From assembly GCF_000012845.1 (NCBI RefSeq), contig NC_009615.1, forward strand, positions 3,314,501 to 3,378,500: a stretch of DNA of 64,000 nucleotides. Reading direction: 5' to 3'. Origin of the DNA: Parabacteroides distasonis ATCC 8503 (GTDB taxonomy: Bacteria > Bacteroidota > Bacteroidia > Bacteroidales > Tannerellaceae). A program made the translations under genes and the position numbers. Below are positions 58,393-64,000 of this stretch, one piece after another (position 1 is the stretch's first letter; each line of letters begins with the position of its first letter). The notes below the pieces were generated by a model. It ran no database searches, was not told where the DNA came from, and saw only the letters and a program-made list of their open reading frames with translations.

Positions 58393-60987
58393 ATGAAAAA
58401 CCAGTACAGTAAACTTCTCCGAATATCAATAACCGGCATATTATATATTGGTTATTTCTCGATTTCAAGTTCGTTGGCGCAGATCAGCGAAGGAGGACTC
58501 CCCCCCAGCTTTCAATTTGCAGGTTCACTTCGAAGTGAAAAGCTAGCAGAACAAGTTCCAGTGAATTTCAGTGTGGAAGACCTCAAGACGGTCGATGCGT
58601 GGAGGGTCAGCCAAGGCGCTCCGTTGCGTGTAGCCAAGTCGATCCCAACCAGCTTCGACATCGCCGATAGTGGCGATTGGATTTCACTACCCGACGGCAG
58701 CCAAGTATGGCAACTTCACCTTCAAGCGAAAGGAGCGATCGCCTTGATCCTGTATTACTCCGATTTTTATATCCCCAAAGGTGCCCGGTTATACCTGTAT
58801 AACGCAGCGAAAACCCAAGTATTGGGTGCCTATACGCATCGTACGCATCCTGAAAACGGACCGTTCGCAACCCAAGCCGTAGCAGGCGATGAGGTGATCC
58901 TCGAATATGTACCGGCACCATCCGGCGAGACACCTCGACTACGCATCCGGGAGGTCGGTTACGGGTATAATCATCTTGAAGCGATCATGCCAGAAGTACA
59001 GGAAGCGCCGGGAGCCGGCTTTTCAGAAGCTTGCGAAGTGAATATCAATTGCGAGGAGGGAGCCGATTGGCAGGAGCAAAAGAAGGGGGTGATACAAATG
59101 ATTCAATACATCCGTAATAAAGAGGGAGAAGGAGGAAGCTATATTTGTACGGCTTCTCTGGTAAATAATACGGCCCGTGACAAAAAGCCTTATGTATTAT
59201 CCGCCTTCCATTGTTCGCAAGATATGCTGGGCGAACAGACGGTTACTCCCGAGGAATTAGCAGTCTGGTTGTTTTATTTCCACCAAGAACATGTGGGCTG
59301 CGATAATGAGTCACCCATTTATCCGATAAAAACCATGGTAGGATGTACACGGAAAGCCTCTACCCCTGTCGAAAACGGTTCCGACGGACTGTTGCTGTTG
59401 CTTAACGACGAGATCCCCGACGATTATAATGTATTCTTTAACGGATGGGATCGTTCAAATATGCTTTCACTCTCGGGCGTAGGCATCCATCATCCTTCCG
59501 GCGATTATATGAAAATCTCCACCTATGGAAATTATCCGACAGAATCGATTACATGGCGTAATAGTGATGTTGGGAAAACCGGGGCCACGAACGCTCATTG
59601 GAATGCGACTTTCGATGCCACGCTAAACGGACACGGGGTGACCGAGGGAGGTTCTTCCGGCTCGCCTTTATTTAATAGCAAAGGTTTGATTATAGGTACG
59701 CTGAGCGGTGGAAGCTCCAGTTGCGAACTGCCCGAAGGATTGAATTTATACGGTAAATTGTATTATCACTGGAATAAATACAGTGATAATGATACAGCCC
59801 GGATGGATGTCTGGCTAGATCCACTCGGAACGGGCGTCACCTCGTTGCAGGGAATGACGCAGGATGGGAAAACGATCGGAAACGAGTATGAAAGTCCGAC
59901 TGATTTGAAATACAAACAGATCTCCACGGGTGAGATTCAACTGACATGGAATGCCCCAGTCCTCGAAAAAATAGCTGGTTGGGGATCACAAGATCGTTAT
60001 CAACAGTTCGGTCTCGGAGGAGATCCATTCTATTTCGCTCAGAAATGGGATACGAAAGATCTACAACCGGTGCATAAAAAAACGATCCGGAAGGTTAATT
60101 TCTATCCGCAGGAAGGAGTCACCTATGGAGTCTATATCAAACAGGGAAACCGGGAGTATGAAGAGAGTTTCACTCAACTGAAATCAGGTAAAATAAATTC
60201 GGTCACACTTAAAACACCATTCGTAATCGACGCGAAGCAGGATTTACTGGTAGCCATTCATGTGATAAGCTATGCCAATAACACATACCCGGCATGTTCC
60301 GATGAAGGCCCCGCAGTCGATGGAAAAGGGAATTTATATTCTTTGGACGGAAAAAAATGGGAAACATTCTCAGATGATGAGCTAGATGCCAATGTTGTGT
60401 TATCGATCGTAATAAGCGCGGAAGAAGGTGAGCTCCCCTCAAGTTCCGTATTCTCCACGAGCACTTTCTCGGAGAAACCGCAACCCATGAGAACGGGCCG
60501 ATTATCATTCCGGAAACTGGCTATCGCCTCCGATGCGCAAGAAGCAGAGTTGATTACGGCTTTTCCGGAGCTGACCGGTTATAAGGTATATCAAGATACT
60601 CGGGAACTGACGACATTACCTGTTTCTCAACGGAATTATACGGTGAAAAATCTGGCAACAAATACCCCTCTGCTCCAAGTAACGGCACTTTATGGTACCG
60701 ACGAGAGCGCTCCGGCTACGGTAATTCCGGAAACGAGCGTAGGTAACGAACTGAAGCCAACAGGCGAAGAAGTAGACATTCAACCACGTATCTTCTCGAA
60801 TGAAGTACAGATCCAGAATTATCAACAACTGAAATCGCTTGAGATCTACAGGGCCGATGGAAAGTTGATACGTAGCATCCCGCAACCGGGAAGCAGTCTC
60901 AGCACGGGTGATTTTGCCACTGGAATGTATATCTTTCGCTTGACTACCGAAAAGGGAAGCCAAACCGTTCAAGGTATTAAGAAATAA
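58393..60987 (+). CDS. Secreted lysyl-endopeptidase-like serine protease with C-terminal sorting-type domain
   Basis: An 864-residue predicted exoprotein. It has a signal peptide (LLRISITGILYIGYFSISSS then LAQ) and a pro-region with a jelly-roll look (residues about 70-170). The trypsin-fold protease domain has the histidine in YVLSAFHCSQDM, the aspartate in NGSDGLLLLLNDEI and the serine in GVTEGGSSGSPLFNSKG, a lysyl endopeptidase (Achromobacter protease I)-like triad. A middle region has two fibronectin-like segments. The C-terminal 75 residues (LEIYRADGKLIRSIPQPG, GDFATGMYIFRLTTEKGSQT) look like the type A sorting domain of type IX secretion. The true start is the ATG before KNQYSKLL; 42 open upstream codons overlap rnc. 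Whether the organism secretes by T9SS is not shown here. Confidence 0.85.
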   Translation: MKNQYSKLLRISITGILYIGYFSISSSLAQISEGGLPPSFQFAGSLRSEKLAEQVPVNFSVEDLKTVDAWRVSQGAPLRVAKSIPTSFDIADSGDWISLPDGSQVWQLHLQAKGAIALILYYSDFYIPKGARLYLYNAAKTQVLGAYTHRTHPENGPFATQAVAGDEVILEYVPAPSGETPRLRIREVGYGYNHLEAIMPEVQEAPGAGFSEACEVNINCEEGADWQEQKKGVIQMIQYIRNKEGEGGSYICTASLVNNTARDKKPYVLSAFHCSQDMLGEQTVTPEELAVWLFYFHQEHVGCDNESPIYPIKTMVGCTRKASTPVENGSDGLLLLLNDEIPDDYNVFFNGWDRSNMLSLSGVGIHHPSGDYMKISTYGNYPTESITWRNSDVGKTGATNAHWNATFDATLNGHGVTEGGSSGSPLFNSKGLIIGTLSGGSSSCELPEGLNLYGKLYYHWNKYSDNDTARMDVWLDPLGTGVTSLQGMTQDGKTIGNEYESPTDLKYKQISTGEIQLTWNAPVLEKIAGWGSQDRYQQFGLGGDPFYFAQKWDTKDLQPVHKKTIRKVNFYPQEGVTYGVYIKQGNREYEESFTQLKSGKINSVTLKTPFVIDAKQDLLVAIHVISYANNTYPACSDEGPAVDGKGNLYSLDGKKWETFSDDELDANVVLSIVISAEEGELPSSSVFSTSTFSEKPQPMRTGRLSFRKLAIASDAQEAELITAFPELTGYKVYQDTRELTTLPVSQRNYTVKNLATNTPLLQVTALYGTDESAPATVIPETSVGNELKPTGEEVDIQPRIFSNEVQIQNYQQLKSLEIYRADGKLIRSIPQPGSSLSTGDFATGMYIFRLTTEKGSQTVQGIKK

Positions 60988-61010
60988 ACGGCCGCCTACT
61001 AGTATAAAGT

Positions 61011-61048
61011 AAAAAAGGTTGTGTGTCAGAGAACGCACAACCTTTTTT
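61011..61048. terminator. Bidirectional terminator between protease and pfkA
   Basis: AAAAAAGGTTGTGTG and CGCACAACCTTTTTT form a 12-bp or longer stem with A- and T-tracts on both sides. It serves the convergent protease and phosphofructokinase genes. Confidence 0.85.
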
Positions 61049-61051
61049 ATT

Positions 61052-62065
61052 TTATTTCCCGAATGTTACCCCCATCCGCTTTCCTTGTACGATCAAATCA
61101 TGATCCGGTGTCACTAATTTTAGTTTTCCCGCTACTTCTAACAAAGGAATGGATTCTACCCTATCTCCTTTTATACAAACCATACGTCCGAATTCACCAT
61201 TAGCGATCAGTTCCGTGGCATGGCCTCCCAAGCGGGTAGCGAGGTTACGGTCGAACGGAGAGGGGTTTCCACCCCGTTGGGTGTATCCCAATACGGTATC
61301 CCGGGTCTCGATACCCGTTCCCGCCTCGATAGCCCGGGTGATATAATCAGAAGGACGCTTTTTATCCGGAGTCTCGATACCCTCGGCTACTACAACGATG
61401 GAATAAGGTTTGCCCCTGCGAGCCCGATCCAAGATCGCCTCGTTCACCTTATCGATATCGTATCCCAATTCCGGAAGTAAGATCACGTCGGCACCTCCAG
61501 CCATCCCGGCATACAAGGCGATCCATCCGGCATGATGGCCCATCACCTCCACGACCATCACCCGCTTATGTGAACTAGCCGTAGAATGAAGACGGTCTAT
61601 AGATTCCGTGGCGATATTCACGGCGGTATTAAAACCGAACGTAATATCCGTACCCCATATGTCATTATCGATTGTCTTGGGAACGCCTATCACGTTCAAT
61701 CCGATCTGAGATAACAGATTGGCCGTCTTCTGCGTACCGTTACCTCCGATACAAACCAAGCAGTCCAGCCCCAGCTCCTCATAATTTTTCTTAATGATCT
61801 CCGGCTTTTCCGAATCTCCCGAGGCCAAAAGCTTACGGAAAGGCTTCTCTCTGGACGTTCCTAAAATGGTTCCCCCTAAATTTAATATGCCGGATAAGCT
61901 CCGTTCATCGAAAACTTGGACGTCTTTATTCAAAAGACCTATAAAACCGCTATGAATACCTATCACTTCCATGCCGTAATGCATGATAGCGGTCTTGCCA
62001 ACACCACGGATCGTAGCGTTGATACCGGGGCAATCGCCACCCGATGAGAGAATCCCTATTTTCAT
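61052..62065 (-). CDS. pfkA: 6-phosphofructokinase
   Basis: A 337-residue PfkA-fold enzyme. The phosphate-binding start is GGDCPGINATIRGV. The donor-binding residues read CIGGNGTQKTANLL, and the catalytic region is VPKTIDNDIWGTDITFGF. In ATP-dependent Escherichia coli PfkA the first motif is GGDGS and the second PGTIDND. A glycine at the donor site and lysine in PKTIDND match the ATP-dependent 'long' group in some bacteria and trypanosomes, while pyrophosphate enzymes also use the lysine. The donor is therefore open, ATP more likely. It is a single gene with divergent GH3-family gene and its own -7 element TATCTTTG. Confidence 0.93.
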   Translation of the reverse strand: MKIGILSSGGDCPGINATIRGVGKTAIMHYGMEVIGIHSGFIGLLNKDVQVFDERSLSGILNLGGTILGTSREKPFRKLLASGDSEKPEIIKKNYEELGLDCLVCIGGNGTQKTANLLSQIGLNVIGVPKTIDNDIWGTDITFGFNTAVNIATESIDRLHSTASSHKRVMVVEVMGHHAGWIALYAGMAGGADVILLPELGYDIDKVNEAILDRARRGKPYSIVVVAEGIETPDKKRPSDYITRAIEAGTGIETRDTVLGYTQRGGNPSPFDRNLATRLGGHATELIANGEFGRMVCIKGDRVESIPLLEVAGKLKLVTPDHDLIVQGKRMGVTFGK

Positions 62066-62088
62066 CGTAACGTTAATTTAGTACTTAG

Positions 62089-62096
62089 CAAAGATA
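62089..62096 (-). promoter_or_regulatory. pfkA: -7 element of the pfkA promoter
   Basis: TATCTTTG on the minus strand fits TAnnTTTG, about 24 bases before the ATG. No matching -33 box. Confidence 0.5.
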
Positions 62097-62115
62097 TAAA
62101 TAAAAAGAGAATGCC

Positions 62116-62123
62116 TACATTTG
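62116..62123 (+). promoter_or_regulatory. -7 element of the GH3-family gene
   Basis: TACATTTG fits TAnnTTTG, about 22 bases before the ATG. It is divergent from the pfkA element, the two cores only 20 bases apart. Confidence 0.5.
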
Positions 62124-62145
62124 CACTCGAACAAATAAAAAGGGC

Positions 62146-63663
62146 ATGGATATTTTAACACAGACGATTTCGCTCCTTTTCCGCCATCGACAAACGGAGA
62201 TCGGACGATTTGGGCAGGATATAGACCATATCCAGCGCAAACAGCTGCATGCTCTGCTTTCGACGGCACGCAAGACGGAATGGGGACTCAAATATGATTA
62301 TAAAAGCATTCGCTCTTATTCAGACTTCTGCCAACGTCTTCCCTTACAGACTTATGACGAGATAAAGCCGTATGTCACCCGAATGATCAACGGAGAAAGG
62401 AATATTCTCTGGCCTTCGGTGGTGCGGTGGTACGCTAAGAGTAGCGGAACCACGAACGACAAAAGTAAATTCCTGCCCGTCACCCCCGAGATATTAAAGG
62501 GTTGCCACTATAAAGGCGGCTTTGATTGCGTAGCCATTTATCTGCGGAACAACCCGGAAAGCCGTTTCTTCTCCAAGAAAGGCTTGATTTTAGGTGGCAG
62601 CCATAGCCCTTCTCCGCTAAACTCCGAGGCTCATCAAGGCGACTTATCCGCCGTATTACTTCAAAATCTCAATCCGCTCGTCAATTTAATACGCGTCCCC
62701 AAGAAACCCATTATCCTAATGGATGAATGGGAAAGCAAGATCAAGGCGATCGTGGAGAACACTTGGAATAAGGATGTAAACAGCCTATCCGGTGTTCCTT
62801 CTTGGATGTTGGTCTTGATCAAGGCCGTATTGAAAAAAACGGGTAGGGAATATCTTACGGACGTATGGCCTAATCTGGAGGTCTTCTTCCATGGGGGAAT
62901 CAGTTTCGAGCCTTACCGGGAGCAATATAAAACCTTGATTCCATCGAATAAGATGCATTATATGGAGACCTATAACGCATCCGAGGGCTTCTTCGGGCTG
63001 CAAGACGATCCGACAGACCCCAGTTTGCTTATGATGCCGGATTACGGTATTTTCTATGAGTTCATCCCGATGAACGAGGTGGGTAACGCCCATCCGACCG
63101 TGTTGCCGCTGGAATCGGTAGAGACCGGGAAAAACTATGCGATGGTAATCACGACCTCGGGAGGATTATGGCGTTATCAGATCGGGGATACGGTACGTTT
63201 CACCTCGTTATTCCCTCATAAATTTGTCATCTCCGGACGCACCAAGCACTTTATCAACGCCTTTGGCGAGGAGCTAATGGTGGATAACGCCGATAAAGCG
63301 ATCGCCATGACTTGCCTACGAACCGGGGCGAAAGTAAAAGAATATACCGCCGCCCCACTCTTTATGCTGGATAAGGCGAAAGGACGGCACCAATGGTTTA
63401 TCGAGTTTGACAAGAAACCGGAATCTCTCGATGAATTCGCCACTTTATTAGATCAGAACTTACAAAAGCTGAACTCGGACTATGAGGCGAAGCGGTATAA
63501 AGAGATCTCCCTCCAACCGCTGGAAATCGTTATCGCCCACGACGGCGCTTTCTATGAATGGCTCAAGCAGAAAGGCAAATTAGGCGGCCAACACAAGATC
63601 CCACGCCTCAGCAACGACCGCACGCATATAGAGGAGCTTTTGCGCATCAACCAGTCTCTATAA
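62146..63663 (+). CDS. GH3 (auxin-responsive promoter) family acyl-amido synthetase-like protein
   Basis: A 505-residue member of the ANL-type GH3 family, adenylating carboxylic acids and, in plants, conjugating them to amino acids. The motif-1 region is WYAKSSGTTNDKSKFLPVTP (phosphate-binding), motif 2 is around METYNASEGFFGLQDDPTD, and the later part contains TTSGGLWRYQIGDTVRFTSL and the hinge FVISGRTKHFINAFGEELMV. In Bacteroidota these proteins are common, and their substrates are unknown. It is monocistronic and overlaps no neighbour. The start is supported by a short leader with a promoter element. Confidence 0.9.
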   Translation: MDILTQTISLLFRHRQTEIGRFGQDIDHIQRKQLHALLSTARKTEWGLKYDYKSIRSYSDFCQRLPLQTYDEIKPYVTRMINGERNILWPSVVRWYAKSSGTTNDKSKFLPVTPEILKGCHYKGGFDCVAIYLRNNPESRFFSKKGLILGGSHSPSPLNSEAHQGDLSAVLLQNLNPLVNLIRVPKKPIILMDEWESKIKAIVENTWNKDVNSLSGVPSWMLVLIKAVLKKTGREYLTDVWPNLEVFFHGGISFEPYREQYKTLIPSNKMHYMETYNASEGFFGLQDDPTDPSLLMMPDYGIFYEFIPMNEVGNAHPTVLPLESVETGKNYAMVITTSGGLWRYQIGDTVRFTSLFPHKFVISGRTKHFINAFGEELMVDNADKAIAMTCLRTGAKVKEYTAAPLFMLDKAKGRHQWFIEFDKKPESLDEFATLLDQNLQKLNSDYEAKRYKEISLQPLEIVIAHDGAFYEWLKQKGKLGGQHKIPRLSNDRTHIEELLRINQSL

Positions 63664-63692
63664 GCCGACATGCGCTTGATCCATAAGACGCA

Positions 63693-64000
63693 TTAAAATT
63701 GATAAGTCAGATAGAATCCCGCCATATTCGAACTGAATACCGGAGCGGCCACGATCGGGCAGTTCTTCACATTTCGATTGATCCGCCGGGCGATAGCGTT
63801 ACGAATCGGGAAATAGATCAGATACGATAACTCAACCGACAAGATACCGAAGCCGGCACCAGCCACTACATCCGCCACCCAATGCCTGTTATTGTATAAG
63901 CGGGAACCCGCCACGAACGCCGCTATCGCATAACCCGAGTAAGCGAGTATAGGTGAGCTATCCTTAAATTCCTTATAAGCCATATGCGCCCCTAAGAAAG
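63693..64000 (-). CDS. PAP2-type phosphatase, C-terminal part (cut by window edge)
   Basis: The gene runs off the right edge; the frame stays open to the last base, with FLGAH just before the internal ATG. The motif GSRLYNNRHWVADVVAGAGFG (about 55 residues into the visible part) is the third conserved PAP2 motif with its histidine in 'RHWVADV'. Family context 'SGHTATAFLGAHMAYKEF' implies the second motif lies just outside. The visible part has two hydrophobic spans and a short tail with VSSNMAGFYLTYQF. Such integral enzymes dephosphorylate undecaprenyl or lipid phosphates at the membrane. It is downstream of, and convergent with, the GH3-family gene. Confidence 0.85.
   Translation of the reverse strand, partial: FLGAHMAYKEFKDSSPILAYSGYAIAAFVAGSRLYNNRHWVADVVAGAGFGILSVELSYLIYFPIRNAIARRINRNVKNCPIVAAPVFSSNMAGFYLTYQF

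Noticed and set aside
1..64000. tRNA, rRNA, CRISPR array, insertion sequence or integrase
   Set aside because: I looked in the gaps between genes and found no cloverleaf, no spaced direct repeats with unique spacers, and no transposase or integrase motif.

Overview
The window looks like the chromosome of a Bacteroidota gut bacterium, most likely Parabacteroides (P. distasonis or a close relative). The evidence is a set of Bacteroidales families (DUF4493, PCMD, DUF6261, DUF4254, DUF4369-thioredoxin, YfhO), promoter -7 elements of the TAnnTTTG type, few Shine-Dalgarno sequences, lipoproteins with a lipobox but no Gram-positive features, ATP-type pckA and the korAB pair. I found no tRNA, rRNA, CRISPR array or insertion sequence.

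Left region (1 to 12.0 kb, minus strand): an AT-rich surface polysaccharide operon. In transcription order it holds a Wzx-type flippase, a GT2, a GT23-like and a GT10 fucosyltransferase-type enzyme, a sugar aminotransferase with a hexapeptide acyltransferase, three further glycosyltransferases, an AlbA/Schlafen-type DNA-binding protein with an internal 21-bp repeat, another GT2 and the start of a YfhO protein. Behind it (12.3 to 16.6 kb) an oxidoreductase and aminotransferase pair for a nucleotide sugar follows metG.

Middle region (17.0 to 28.3 kb): a minus-strand lipoprotein operon with five DUF4493/PCMD-type lipoproteins, an outer-membrane barrel and a DUF6261 protein, with an AraC-family gene transcribed divergently. 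Two of the lipoprotein genes have a one-base frameshift in or just after the signal peptide. A 42-bp tandem array lies between two of its genes.

Central housekeeping (28.3 to 40.0 kb): a YifB/ComM-type ATPase, a thioredoxin-like lipoprotein, pckA with two predicted promoters and a micro-ORF in its long upstream region, korB-korA, an alanine dehydrogenase-like protein, aroK, and a metzincin-propeller lipoprotein.

Right-centre (40.1 to 52.5 kb): a second glycan locus, probably LPS core/lipid A related, with GT87, GT2, polysaccharide deacetylase, RNase H and two GT4 genes on plus, facing a beta-barrel, a WaaP-like kinase, a GT9 heptosyltransferase type and DUF4254 on minus. Next to it a response regulator gene is followed by a histidine kinase and a TonB-dependent receptor that are fused head to head, each missing its 5' part.

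Right region (52.6 to 64.0 kb): MFS transporter, pdxB, purN, acpP-fabF-rnc, a secreted trypsin-fold protease with a C-terminal sorting-like domain, a phosphofructokinase, a GH3-family protein and a PAP2 phosphatase cut by the window edge. Two four-unit arrays of a 21-bp ACGTAC-centred repeat, upstream of the flippase and of pdxB, share the same unit spacing and are among the least explained structures here.
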